NCBI RefSeq assembly: GCF_021290985.1
Contig: NZ_JAJOYU010000007.1
Location: 62,001 to 126,000 of the forward strand
Length of the DNA: 64,000 nt
Direction: 5' to 3'
Source of the DNA: Rheinheimera soli
Lineage (GTDB): Bacteria; Pseudomonadota; Gammaproteobacteria; Enterobacterales; Alteromonadaceae
The notes beneath the pieces are model-generated. The model had not been told where the DNA came from. It worked only from the letters and a program-made list of their open reading frames with translations, and did not search any database. The position numbers and the translations under genes are program-made. Positions within the stretch are counted from its first letter, which is position 1, and the number at the start of each line of letters is the position of its first letter. Positions 51,263 through 59,370 of this stretch are shown here, in pieces.

Positions 51263-51661
51263 ATGGACTTATGGGATAACTACAAAACGAGTGTTTTTTT
51301 GTGCCATCAACCCCTTGGCGATCAAATTAACTTTGCTATTATCAGTGCCCAAAACCCTTGTGGTCATGTACAAAATCCTTCCAGAAATTTATTGCTTGAT
51401 AATCACTTTGCCAACACCCTCGACAGCATGAATGTGCCTTACCGTGAAATAGTCGGTTGTTCACCGGACTTGAGTTTTCAGGAAAAAAGCTGGGCTGTGC
51501 TTTGTGATAAATCCAAAGCTATTAAGCTGGCTATTATGTTTGAACAACATGCTATTTATTGGGTTGAGCAGGGTAAGTTATTTTTGGTACCGGCGCTGTT
51601 ACAACAAGCCGAAGAGTATTTGGGCGAGTTTAATCCACGACAAATTGTAGTGGGCCAGTAG
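51263..51661 (+). CDS. DUF3293 domain protein
   Basis: A 132-residue cytoplasmic protein of the DUF3293 family, recognised by INFAIISAQNPCGHVQNPSRN, the YREIVGCSPDLSFQEKSWAV core and IKLAIMFEQHAIYWVEQGKLFLV. The function of the family is unknown. The gene stands alone, with weak GAGAT upstream, and is convergent with the small secreted protein that follows. Confidence 0.82.
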   Translation: MDLWDNYKTSVFLCHQPLGDQINFAIISAQNPCGHVQNPSRNLLLDNHFANTLDSMNVPYREIVGCSPDLSFQEKSWAVLCDKSKAIKLAIMFEQHAIYWVEQGKLFLVPALLQQAEEYLGEFNPRQIVVGQ

Positions 51662-51667
51662 GCAGAG

Positions 51668-51961
51668 TCAGTCTCTTAATACTTGCAGGATAGGCTCAAT
51701 TTTCTGACCTAAAGCGTATTCCAGCTTCAGGCGTTTCAGCTTTTGTTTATGAGCTTCGTCTTCGTCGGCTGGCACAGTCAGGAACTCTTTAAAATCTGCA
51801 GCGCAGATACATAACATGCCGGGTTTTGCCATGTTTTCCAGTTGACCAAGCCGATAGACCTGATGAGGACAAGCTTGTGTTCTTTCTGGCGACTGAATAC
51901 AGTTCGCCAAAGCGCCAGTGCTGAAGGTTAATCCAGCCAGAACAACAAAAACCAGTCTCAT
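51668..51961 (-). CDS. Small secreted cysteine-containing protein
   Basis: A 97-residue protein with a signal peptide (MRLVFVVLAGLTFSTGALA). The mature part has four cysteines (NCIQSPERTQACPHQ, then MLCICAADF) and a charged helical C-terminus (ADEDEAHKQKLKRLKLEYAL). Disulfides or metal binding are possible. I recognise no family. The ribosome binding site AAGGA is clear. It follows rsmC at 12 nt and may be co-transcribed. Confidence 0.65.
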   Translation of the reverse strand: MRLVFVVLAGLTFSTGALANCIQSPERTQACPHQVYRLGQLENMAKPGMLCICAADFKEFLTVPADEDEAHKQKLKRLKLEYALGQKIEPILQVLRD

Positions 51962-51973
51962 CAGCAGATCCTT

Positions 51974-53002
51974 TTATTTGCGGTCTTTTTTACAATAATA
52001 AACCACAAAACCATCGCGACGACCAAGCTCTTTTACCTGACCAAAGATTTCAGTCAACTGAGCCACATAAGGTAAATGCACGTTCGCCACTAAAGTTAAA
52101 GTGCCGCCAGGCTTTAACTCATTAAAAGCATCCCGGAAAAACTGCTCACTAATATGGTAGTCCGTTTTTAAACCTGTGTGGAAAGGTGGGTTACTGACAA
52201 TATGGTCATAAGCCGCACTGCGTGACGGAATGCCATCAGCTGCAATAGCTTCGCCCGGCAGCTTATTCGCTTTTAAAGTGGCAGCTGTAGAGCTGACAGC
52301 TAAAGTGCTGATATCAGAAGCCGTTAATTTGATTTCCGAGTGTCTTTTTACTAAAAATGCACCGATAAAACCTGCACCACAAGCAAAATCCAGCACTTTA
52401 CCTTGCTGAATATGGCCTAAATGCTCCAGCAATAAATTAGTGCCTAAATCTAATTTACCATGATTAAACACGCCTGGCAGAGAACAGAGATTTAAGCTGA
52501 TACCAGCTTTTTCGATACTAAACTGATGAAACTCTGCGGTTTTGAGCTCGCTTTGTAACAGACCATCCAATTCAAACCATAAACAGTGTTTGGCATTGTC
52601 GTGTTTAAAGGCTTTTAACCCCAGCTTTTCAGCCTGATTACCTAAGCTTTTAATACCGCCTTTGTTATCACCAACCAGATAAACTTCAGTTTTGTCGTTC
52701 AGTGCTGTTTTAATTTGAGCTAAAGAACTTTGCAGCTGATCTTTGCTTTTAGGGTAAAACAGCACCACTCGGTCTACTGTTAAATCTGCTGGCAAAGCAT
52801 CACCCAAATAACAAGGGCTTTTGCTTTGCTGTTGCCAGTTATTAGCAACAGCTATATTGGAGGTTAAACAAAACAGCTCCAGCTCTGGCGCTTTTTGTTT
52901 TAATTCAGAAGCCAGACGGTCGGCCATAGGTTCTACCAGCAGCACTTTGCCTGATAAAAAATCAATATTACGCAGCAACAGCTGACTGGTATTGTCCAAC
53001 AT
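51974..53002 (-). CDS. rsmC: 16S rRNA m2G1207 methyltransferase RsmC
   Basis: A 342-residue SAM-dependent methyltransferase (E. coli RsmC 343). An N-terminal inactive methyltransferase-like half is followed by the catalytic half with VLDFACGAGFIGAFL for SAM binding and the NPPF motif in HIVSNPPFHTGLKTDY. It methylates G1207 of 16S rRNA in the 30S subunit. It starts 1 nt after the trmB stop, with GGAAGGAAAG as ribosome binding site inside the end of trmB, so the two are one operon of RNA methyltransferases. Confidence 0.93.
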   Translation of the reverse strand: MLDNTSQLLLRNIDFLSGKVLLVEPMADRLASELKQKAPELELFCLTSNIAVANNWQQQSKSPCYLGDALPADLTVDRVVLFYPKSKDQLQSSLAQIKTALNDKTEVYLVGDNKGGIKSLGNQAEKLGLKAFKHDNAKHCLWFELDGLLQSELKTAEFHQFSIEKAGISLNLCSLPGVFNHGKLDLGTNLLLEHLGHIQQGKVLDFACGAGFIGAFLVKRHSEIKLTASDISTLAVSSTAATLKANKLPGEAIAADGIPSRSAAYDHIVSNPPFHTGLKTDYHISEQFFRDAFNELKPGGTLTLVANVHLPYVAQLTEIFGQVKELGRRDGFVVYYCKKDRK

Positions 53003-53003
53003 A

Positions 53004-53738
53004 TTAACTTTCCTTCCTGAACATCAAATCCCAAACACCATGGCCTAAATTAACACCACGGTTTTCAAATTTAGTCAGAGGTCTATGGTCAGGGCGCGGC
53101 ACGTAGTCATTGGTTTCTGACAGATTGCTGTAACCTTCGGCAACTTTCATCACTTCCAGCATATGTTCAGCGTAGTTTTCCCAGTCAGTGGCCATATGAA
53201 ATACACCACCGACTTTTAACTTACGGCGCAATAACTGGGCGAACTCAGCCTGCACAATACGTCTTTTATGGTGACGTTTTTTATGCCATGGATCAGGGAA
53301 AAACAGCTGCACAGTGCTTAAGCTGTTGTCTGCAATGGAGTCGTTTAAAATTTCGATAGCATCGTGTTCAAATACCCGCAGGTTTTTCACGCCTTCAGTT
53401 TCGGCTTCACCTAAACAAGCACCTACACCGGGTTTATGTACTTCGATACCAATAAAGTCTTTATCTGGCGCAGCTTTAGCCATTTGCACCAAAGATTTGC
53501 CCATACCAAAACCAATTTCCAGTACTAAGTCGGCTTCACGGCCAAACACTGCTGTCATATCGTAAGGCGTGGCCTGATGCTCAAGACCCATAGTTGGCCA
53601 GAATAAATCTAAACTGCGCTGCTGGCCTTTGGTCAGACGACCTTCCCTTAAAACAAAGCTACGAATACGGCGCAGGTATTTGTTTTCCTGAAGCTCTTCG
53701 TCCTGTGGCTCTGTGTTTGGTTGTTCCGGGTGGGTCAT
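53004..53738 (-). CDS. trmB: tRNA (guanine-N7-)-methyltransferase TrmB
   Basis: A 244-residue TrmB protein making m7G46 in tRNA variable loops. SAM-binding [29 protein letters not shown] and the family motif [16 protein letters not shown] are intact, as is the C-terminal TKFENRG. The start is ATG 53738, with GGAG 6 nt upstream; a TTG four codons earlier is not needed. It forms an operon with rsmC and is divergent from mutY. Confidence 0.94.
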   Translation of the reverse strand: MTHPEQPNTEPQDEELQENKYLRRIRSFVLREGRLTKGQQRSLDLFWPTMGLEHQATPYDMTAVFGREADLVLEIGFGMGKSLVQMAKAAPDKDFIGIEVHKPGVGACLGEAETEGVKNLRVFEHDAIEILNDSIADNSLSTVQLFFPDPWHKKRHHKRRIVQAEFAQLLRRKLKVGGVFHMATDWENYAEHMLEVMKVAEGYSNLSETNDYVPRPDHRPLTKFENRGVNLGHGVWDLMFRKES

Positions 53739-53898
53739 CTTGGTCTCCAAAAAATGTGATGCAGCCTGTGTTTATAGCGCTGCGAATGCGGCGCACATTA
53801 TCCTTGTTCTGCCGCCAATGCTCAACCGCTAATCTTGATTCAACAAAAACAGCAAAAATGCTAGGCTATGTATCGTTTTGAATTATTGAACCTGAGTA

Positions 53899-54933
53899 GT
53901 GATAGCTGTGCTGAATTCTGAGTATTTAACTTGCCCTGATCTTTTTGCCGATACTGTTGTCGACTGGCAAAAAATCGATGGCCGTAATGCCTTGCCATGG
54001 CAACAAGATCCCAGCCCTTACAGAGTGATGGTCAGCGAACTGATGTTGCAGCAAACTCAGGTCACTACAGTGATCCCTTATTTTCAGCGCTGGATGCAAA
54101 AGCTGCCTGATATTCATGCCTTAGCAGCTGCTGATACCGACACTGTAATGGCGTTATGGCAGGGCTTAGGTTATTACGCCAGAGCCCGTAATTTGCATAA
54201 AGCCGCTAAATACATAGTGCATGATTTAGGCGAGTTTCCTTTTGAATTAAATGCCTTATTAACCATTCCTGGTATTGGCCGTTATACAGCTGGGGCTATC
54301 CGCTCTTTTGCCTACGATGCTTATGGCCCGATTGTGGATGGCAATGTAAGGCGTTTGTTCTGCCGTTTATTTGGCATCGAAGGTGTGCCAACCACTTCTG
54401 CTGTGGATAAAAAGTTGTGGGCTTTGGCCGATTTATTAACGCCAAAACAAAACAACAGACGTTTTGCTCAGGCCTTGCTGGACTTAGGCGCTACGGTTTG
54501 CAAACCCAAACAAGCGGATTGTTTAAGTTGCCCGCTTCAAACTCAGTGTGTGGCTTTTAATACAGGCCGGGTAACAGAATTACCAACAGCTAAACCTAAA
54601 AAGACCACTCCAACCAAAGCAGGTCATTTTTTGTGGATAGAGCAAGGCGATAAACTGTTGCTGCAAAAAAGACCAGACTCCGGTATCTGGGCTGATTTAT
54701 GGTCTTTACCTCAGGTGGATGAAACTGCTGAAGCTTTGTTACAAGCCAAACTACAGGGCCAGTTTCAGCATGTGTTTTCACATTACAAGTTAGATGCTTC
54801 GGTCTGGCATCCGGTGTCTGGTATATCTGAGCCTGCAGGTAGCAGTTGGTATAACAAAGCGCAAGTAATGGAGATTGGTTTACCTGCTCCAATTCGTAGC
54901 TGGATTGAAAAAAACTGGCTGAATAAAAGCTAA
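53899..54933 (+). CDS. mutY: A/G-specific adenine glycosylase MutY
   Basis: A 344-residue base-excision glycosylase that removes adenine opposite 8-oxoguanine. Catalytic Glu lies in SELMLQQTQV, the helix-hairpin-helix in LLTIPGIGRYTAGAI, catalytic Asp in VDGNVRRL, and the [4Fe-4S] cysteines as C-x6-C-x2-C-x5-C (CKPKQADCLSCPLQTQC). The C-terminal NUDIX-like domain for recognising 8-oxoG is complete. Start is GTG 53899 (or GTG 53908); neither has a strong ribosome binding site. yggX follows by 62 nt, as in E. coli. Confidence 0.94.
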   Translation: MIAVLNSEYLTCPDLFADTVVDWQKIDGRNALPWQQDPSPYRVMVSELMLQQTQVTTVIPYFQRWMQKLPDIHALAAADTDTVMALWQGLGYYARARNLHKAAKYIVHDLGEFPFELNALLTIPGIGRYTAGAIRSFAYDAYGPIVDGNVRRLFCRLFGIEGVPTTSAVDKKLWALADLLTPKQNNRRFAQALLDLGATVCKPKQADCLSCPLQTQCVAFNTGRVTELPTAKPKKTTPTKAGHFLWIEQGDKLLLQKRPDSGIWADLWSLPQVDETAEALLQAKLQGQFQHVFSHYKLDASVWHPVSGISEPAGSSWYNKAQVMEIGLPAPIRSWIEKNWLNKS

Positions 54934-54995
54934 CTGCTTGCGATGAAGTCGTTTACAATATCGGCCTTTTTAAAAGCTAAGTTTTGAGGTGAATA

Positions 54996-55268
54996 ATGTC
55001 CCGTCAGGTATTTTGTGTTTATTTGCAAAAAGAAGCAGCAGGTTTAGATTTTCAGCTGTACCCGGGTGAGCTTGGCAAAAAAATCTTCGACAGCATCAGC
55101 AAAGAAGCCTGGGCTTTATGGCAGTCAAAACAAATTATGCTGATCAATGAAAAAAAGCTGAACATGATGAATCTGGAACACCGCAAATTGCTGGAAGAAC
55201 AGATGCAGCAATTTTTATTTGAAGGCAAAGAAGTTCAGATCGAAGGTTACGTTCCTAAAGCTAAATAA
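54996..55268 (+). CDS. yggX: Fe(2+)-trafficking protein YggX
   Basis: A 90-residue YggX protein with the conserved N-terminal Cys ([26 protein letters not shown] cut here in blocks) and the [21 protein letters not shown] and FLFEG signatures. It is thought to protect or transfer iron to Fe-S clusters under oxidative stress; its neighbour mutY is an Fe-S enzyme. GAGGTGA precedes the start. Confidence 0.95.
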   Translation: MSRQVFCVYLQKEAAGLDFQLYPGELGKKIFDSISKEAWALWQSKQIMLINEKKLNMMNLEHRKLLEEQMQQFLFEGKEVQIEGYVPKAK

Positions 55269-55282
55269 TTCCTGTTAATCCC

Positions 55283-55318
55283 GAAGGCGTGACTGGTTTA
55301 AAGTTGCGCCTTTCTTTA
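55283..55318 (+). terminator. Terminator after yggX
   Basis: GAAGGCG pairs with CGCCTTTC across a long loop, followed by TTTA. It lies 15 nt after the yggX stop; the stem is modest. Confidence 0.5.
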
Positions 55319-55366
55319 TAATTCGCATTAGAAAAATTAATTCTATTTTACCTAAGGCTGCAAGCT

Positions 55367-56299
55367 ATGGCTCGGCGCTTACCCCCTCTTAATGCGTTAA
55401 AGGCTTTTGAAACTGCGGCCCGTCATCTTAGTTTTACTAAAGCGGCAGAAGAGATGTTTGTTACTCAGGCTGCTATTAGTCATCAGATCAAAGCCTTGGA
55501 AGATCATTTAGGTTTAAAGCTGTTTATGCGGAAAAACCGCTCTTTGCTGTTAACCGAAGAAGGGCAGAGCTTCTTTTTAGATATTAAAGAAATTTTCCTG
55601 CAGCTGCATGAAGCCACAGAGAAGTTATTAGCCCGTGGCGCTAAAGGCTCATTAACCGTCAGTTTACAGCCAAGTTTTGCGATTCAGTGGCTGGTGCCAC
55701 GTTTAAGTTTATTTAGTGAAGAACATTCTGATATAGACGTGCGGATTAAAGCGGTCGACTCAGACGAAGGCTCGTTAACAGACGATGTAGACGTGGCGAT
55801 TTATTATGGTCGTGGCAGTTGGCGTAATCTGCATGCCGACAAGTTGCATACTGAATATTTGCTGCCTGTCTGTTCGCCTTTGTTATTAAATGGCAGCAAG
55901 CCATTAAAAGATGTGGCCGATTTACGTCACCATACTTTATTACACGATGGTTCGCGCCAAGCCTGGAAAGATTGGTTTGTCAGTCAGGGTTTTAAGAATT
56001 TTAATGTGAATCAGGGGCCAATTTTTTCGCATACAGCTATGGTATTGCAGGCTGCTATTCATGGTCAGGGTGTGGCTTTGGCGCATAACGTGATGGCTAG
56101 ACCTGACATTAACTCAGGCCGCTTAATAGTGCCTTTTCACCATGTATTGCTGAGCAAAGACTCGCATTATCTGGTGTGCCGTGAAAACCAGACCGAGCTT
56201 GGTAAAATTGTTGCGTTCAGACAGTGGATGGCGAAACAAGTTGAGCTGGATCAGCAGGATTTTGCTGAGCAACATTTTAATAATTCGACACCGGATTAA
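55367..56299 (+). CDS. gcvA: LysR-family regulator GcvA
   Basis: A 310-residue LysR-type regulator. The N-terminal winged HTH begins MARRLPPLNALKAFETAARHLSFT and includes VTQAAISHQIKALEDHLG, typical of GcvA, which controls the glycine cleavage system in E. coli. The effector-binding domain follows (about 90-300). The gene context gcvA then ygdD then rlmM agrees with E. coli and relatives. The target genes gcvTHP are not in the window. Confidence 0.9.
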   Translation: MARRLPPLNALKAFETAARHLSFTKAAEEMFVTQAAISHQIKALEDHLGLKLFMRKNRSLLLTEEGQSFFLDIKEIFLQLHEATEKLLARGAKGSLTVSLQPSFAIQWLVPRLSLFSEEHSDIDVRIKAVDSDEGSLTDDVDVAIYYGRGSWRNLHADKLHTEYLLPVCSPLLLNGSKPLKDVADLRHHTLLHDGSRQAWKDWFVSQGFKNFNVNQGPIFSHTAMVLQAAIHGQGVALAHNVMARPDINSGRLIVPFHHVLLSKDSHYLVCRENQTELGKIVAFRQWMAKQVELDQQDFAEQHFNNSTPD

Positions 56300-56302
56300 T
56301 AG

Positions 56303-56947
56303 ATGCCAGAGTTGTTAGCCCAGAGTGTTCTTGTTAAAGCCCCAAATCCTGTCGCCAGATTGCTGTTATCTCATGGTGCCGGAGCGCCGGTGCAATCAGA
56401 GTTCTGCCAGCTTTTAGCGCAGCAGCTTGCAACTCAGGGCATAGAAGTCTGGGGTTTTAACTTTGTTTATATGCAAAAGACCCTTACTGGCCACAGGCAG
56501 CTACCGGCTAAAATGCCGGTATTAATGGCTGAGCTGCTCGAACAAATAAGCCAAATGCCGACAGATTTACCTTTATTTATTGCTGGTAAGTCGATGGGGG
56601 GCCGGGTTGCCACTCTGCTTGCAGCATCTGACTTGTTACCTGCGCAAGTGAAAGGGGTGATAGCTTATGGTTATCCTTTTCACCCGCCGAAAAAAGACAA
56701 TTGGCGAACAGCACATTTTGCTGATTTAAATAGGCCTGTATTGGTGTTGCAAGGGGAAAGAGACCCTTTTGGCAGCGTTCAGGAACTGGCTGGTAAAAGC
56801 TGGCCTTTAATAGAGATTAAGTGGCTGGAAACTGGCGATCATGATTTTTCGCCGCTGAAGAAATCAGGTTTTAGTCAACAGCAGCTTATTGAACAAGCCT
56901 CTTTGCTAAGCAGGAGCTTTATTAATGAATTTATTCTGGAAAATTAA
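56303..56947 (+). CDS. KANL3/Tex30-type alpha/beta-hydrolase
   Basis: A 214-residue alpha/beta-hydrolase-like protein. LLLSHGAGAPVQSEF is the oxyanion strand, AGKSMGGRVATLLA the nucleophile elbow, GERDPFG the acid and GDHDFSP the His. It fits the KANL3/Tex30 branch of predicted dienelactone hydrolases. The substrate is unknown. It starts 3 nt after gcvA and overlaps ygdD by 23 nt, so it is inserted in the gcvA-ygdD operon. Confidence 0.82.
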   Translation: MPELLAQSVLVKAPNPVARLLLSHGAGAPVQSEFCQLLAQQLATQGIEVWGFNFVYMQKTLTGHRQLPAKMPVLMAELLEQISQMPTDLPLFIAGKSMGGRVATLLAASDLLPAQVKGVIAYGYPFHPPKKDNWRTAHFADLNRPVLVLQGERDPFGSVQELAGKSWPLIEIKWLETGDHDFSPLKKSGFSQQQLIEQASLLSRSFINEFILEN

Positions 56948-57311
56948 CACTAGTCTGGCCGCTTTTTACGGCGCCGTGACTGTAGGTTCAGCCGCTGCTT
57001 TGATGCATTTATGGCGTGGCACCATAGCGACAGATCAACTGGCTGTACTTTTAAGCGCTGGTTTTATTTTAGCTTTTCATGTTGTGGCTTTATTGGCTTT
57101 ATCAGCCTTTGACAAGCTGCAACAACAAAGCCCATGGCTAAGCCGCATTGCAGTAACTGCGATGCAAATTGGGCTTTGGTTATTTGTTTATACTCTGGTG
57201 GCTGGCGTATTTAAGCTACCTTTACATTTTTCAGCTCTGGCGCCTTTAGGTGGTCAGTTGCTTATTTTAAGCTGGCTGGCTTTGGCCATCAGCCCTTGGA
57301 TCAGGAAATAA
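56925..57311 (+). CDS. ygdD: DUF423 membrane protein YgdD
   Basis: A 128-residue inner-membrane protein with four helices, of the DUF423/YgdD family (SLAAFYGAVTVGSAAALMHLW, AGFILAFHVVALLALSAF, GLWLFVYTLVAGVFKLPLHF, LAPLGGQLLILSWLALA). The function is unknown. It overlaps the upstream hydrolase by 23 nt and is followed directly by two tandem short ORFs and rlmM. Its last codons contain the AGGA that serves the first short ORF. Confidence 0.9.
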   Translation: MNLFWKINTSLAAFYGAVTVGSAAALMHLWRGTIATDQLAVLLSAGFILAFHVVALLALSAFDKLQQQSPWLSRIAVTAMQIGLWLFVYTLVAGVFKLPLHFSALAPLGGQLLILSWLALAISPWIRK

Positions 57312-57312
57312 C

Positions 57313-57390
57313 ATGAAAAATTGGCAGGATAGACAATTTTCACAGCCGCAGGCTGCCAGTCAGGGTACGGCACAGGGAGGTGCCGTATGA
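57313..57390 (+). CDS. Short ORF 1, 25-residue peptide
   Basis: A 25-codon frame beginning MKNWQDRQFSQPQAA and ending in a Gly/Ala-rich tail. AGGA in the end of ygdD lies 6 nt upstream, and its TGA overlaps the next start as ATGA. It has no membrane segment. Full ribosome binding site, start and stop, and the preserved length in both copies, favour translation; the alternative is a non-coding duplication that happens to be open. Confidence 0.55.
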   Translation: MKNWQDRQFSQPQAASQGTAQGGAV

Positions 57391-57460
57391 AAAATTGGCA
57401 GGATAGACAATTTTCACAGCCGCAGGCTGCCCGTCAGGGTGCTGCACACGGAGGTGCAGC
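57313..57460 (+). repeat. Two tandem 74-bp units between ygdD and rlmM
   Basis: 57313-57386 and 57387-57460 are 74-bp direct repeats. The first 45 nt are identical; about six substitutions lie in the last 29 nt. Each unit begins with ATGAAAAATTGG and ends with GGAGGT 5 nt before the next ATG. Because 74 is not a multiple of 3, each unit shifts the reading frame, and every stop overlaps the next start as ATGA. Confidence 0.95.
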
Positions 57461-57464
57461 ATGA
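57387..57464 (+). CDS. Short ORF 2, 25-residue paralogue of short ORF 1
   Basis: Identical to the first peptide for 15 residues (MKNWQDRQFSQPQAA) and then differing at four or five positions (S16R, T19A, Q21H, V25A) while keeping the 25-residue length. Its start is served by the GGAGGT in unit 1, and its stop overlaps the rlmM ATG as ATGA. Translation of rlmM would be coupled to it. Confidence 0.55.
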   Translation: MKNWQDRQFSQPQAARQGAAHGGAA

Positions 57465-58531
57465 AGCAACTTTTGCTGTACTGCCGTTCAGGTTTTGAGA
57501 AAGAATGTGCTGGCGAAATTCAGGATAAAGCGGCGCAGGAAGAGGTGTTTGGTTTTTGCAAACTAACCAAAGACGCAGCTTTTGTCATTTTTGAAGCCTA
57601 TGACAGTGAGGCGTTAGCTGCCTTTTATCGTGACTATGATTTTACTAACTTTATCTTTGCCCGCCAGTGGTTTTTGCTGGTGGAAGATATGCTGCAACTG
57701 GATCCGGCCGACCGCATTACTACAGTGGTCGAATCGGCAATAGCTGCTGAATTATCTGCTTTTGGTGAGCTGCGGGTGGAATACCCTGAAACCAATGACG
57801 GTAAAACTTTATCTACTTTGGCCCGTAAACTGACAGTGCCTTTGCGCCAGTCATTACGTAAAGCTGGCGTATTGCTGCAAAAAGAAAACTCCCGTGCCCC
57901 AGTGCTGCATTTGTTTATGCAAAGTGGCAGCAGCGCTTATTTAGGTATTTCTTACCCTGAAAACAACAGCCCGCTGGAAAACGGCATTATGCGGCTGAAG
58001 TTTCCATCTGATGCACCAAGTCGCAGTACTTTAAAGCTGGAAGAAGCTTTTATTCAGTTTATTCCAAAAGACGAATGGGAAACCCGTTTAACTTCAGGTA
58101 TGAGAGCTGTCGACTTAGGCGCTTGCCCTGGCGGCTGGACTTATCAGCTGGTTAAACGCAGCATGATGGTCACAGCAATAGACAACGGCATGATGGCGCA
58201 ATCCTTAATGGATACAGGCCAGGTAAAGCACTTTCAGGTCGACGGCTTTAAATTCAGCCCGGACAAACGCAATGTGTATTGGCTGGTCTGCGACATGATT
58301 GAAAAGCCACAACGTGTTGGCAAACTGGTCTGTGACTGGCTGATCAACGACTGGTGTCAGGAAAGTATTTTTAACCTGAAACTACCTATGAAAAAACGTT
58401 ACGAAACTGTGGTTGAAGTGCTGGATATGATGCAGCATAACTTCAACGAAGCTGGGCTGGACGTCGAAATTCAGGCCAAGCACTTGTACCACGACCGCGA
58501 GGAAGTGACAGTGCATGTGCGTAAGGTTTAA
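57461..58531 (+). CDS. rlmM: 23S rRNA 2'-O-ribose C2498 methyltransferase RlmM
   Basis: A 356-residue RlmM protein. An N-terminal THUMP-like region (LLYCRSGFEKECAGEIQDK) precedes the FtsJ-type methyltransferase with SAM site VDLGACPGGWTYQL, Asp in WLVCDMIE and Lys in NLKLPMKKRYE. It methylates C2498 of 23S rRNA. ATG 57461 overlaps the stop of short ORF 2, and its ribosome binding site GGAGGT lies in that ORF. Length matches E. coli RlmM (366). Confidence 0.94.
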   Translation: MKQLLLYCRSGFEKECAGEIQDKAAQEEVFGFCKLTKDAAFVIFEAYDSEALAAFYRDYDFTNFIFARQWFLLVEDMLQLDPADRITTVVESAIAAELSAFGELRVEYPETNDGKTLSTLARKLTVPLRQSLRKAGVLLQKENSRAPVLHLFMQSGSSAYLGISYPENNSPLENGIMRLKFPSDAPSRSTLKLEEAFIQFIPKDEWETRLTSGMRAVDLGACPGGWTYQLVKRSMMVTAIDNGMMAQSLMDTGQVKHFQVDGFKFSPDKRNVYWLVCDMIEKPQRVGKLVCDWLINDWCQESIFNLKLPMKKRYETVVEVLDMMQHNFNEAGLDVEIQAKHLYHDREEVTVHVRKV

Positions 58532-58544
58532 AGCTAGTTAAACG

Positions 58545-58572
58545 AAGAGGGCAGGGATAAAACCTGCCCCTT
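58545..58572. terminator. Hairpin between convergent rlmM and GST genes
   Basis: GGGCAGG pairs with CCTGCCC around a 7-nt loop, 15-40 nt after rlmM. T tracts are weak on both sides; it may end both transcripts inefficiently. Confidence 0.45.
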
Positions 58573-58587
58573 AAATACCAAATCCCA

Positions 58588-59232
58588 TCAAACATAAGGC
58601 TTAACCAGGCCATCATAATCCATCACTTTTTGTACTGCAGGGCGGGCTAATACCTTTTGTACCCAGAGGGCTATAAAAGGGTAATCGCGGGCTTTTTTGT
58701 CATCGAAGTGACGGGTCCAACGGCATAACATCATGGCGTAAATATCCACCAGGGAAAATTCTTCGCCTAAAAACCATGGGCTGCAGTGGCTGGCTAAATG
58801 TTTGTCCATTTGCTCTAGCAGGCCTTGGGCTTTTTGCTGTGCATGACGTTTTACCTCTACCTGATTTTGCTCACCACTTACCCATCGTTCAGGATAAAAA
58901 TACACTACTAAGGTGCTTTGTAAGGTGGCGGATAACCAAATCAGCCACTTGTAAGCTTCAGCGCGTTCAAGAGTTCCTGGGGCTGGGAATAAGTTCTTTT
59001 CCGGGTGGCTATCCACTAAATGCAGGCAAATGGCCGCGGTTTCAAAAATAGCCTGACCCTGGTCTACTAAAGTTGGAATAGTGCCATTAGGGTTTAACGC
59101 CAGATAGTCAGCTTTTTTATGTGAGCCAGTGGCCGTATCTGTTAAAACCAGCTCGTAAGGAACAGAGAGTTCTTCCAGCAGAATATGCGGCGCCATGCTG
59201 GCGGTGCTTGGTGAATAATACAGTTGGTACAT
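58588..59232 (-). CDS. Glutathione S-transferase family protein
   Basis: A 214-residue GST. The thioredoxin-fold N-terminal domain begins MYQLYYSPSTASMAPHILLEEL and has the cis-proline turn in GTIPTLVD followed by glutathione-binding FETAAICLHL; the all-helical C-terminal domain follows from about residue 85 (FSLVDIYAMMLCRWTRHF is the N-capping region). Start 59232 has AGGAG 8 nt upstream; ATG 59238 is also possible. The substrate is unknown. Confidence 0.88.
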   Translation of the reverse strand: MYQLYYSPSTASMAPHILLEELSVPYELVLTDTATGSHKKADYLALNPNGTIPTLVDQGQAIFETAAICLHLVDSHPEKNLFPAPGTLERAEAYKWLIWLSATLQSTLVVYFYPERWVSGEQNQVEVKRHAQQKAQGLLEQMDKHLASHCSPWFLGEEFSLVDIYAMMLCRWTRHFDDKKARDYPFIALWVQKVLARPAVQKVMDYDGLVKPYV

Positions 59233-59337
59233 CAACATAACTCCTGAAAAGAAAACTTATCAGAGCATAGTATTGTGAAGCGCAGATGATGGCAAAACTA
59301 TCTTGGGGGCGTATTGGGGTCGGAGCTAGAGAATAAA

Positions 59338-59365
59338 TGGGTCAGAGCCAAGGGGCTCTGACCCA
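59338..59365. repeat. Perfect 12-bp inverted repeat, REP- or terminator-like
   Basis: TGGGTCAGAGCC and GGCTCTGACCCA pair exactly around AAGG, six nt past the dehydrogenase stop. No T tract follows, so it may be a transcription-ending hairpin with Rho help or a RAYT-type REP. The nearby text at 59318-59326 (GGGTCGGAGC) looks like a diverged half copy, and a related string is at 15819. Confidence 0.55.
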
Positions 59366-59370
59366 AAGTA

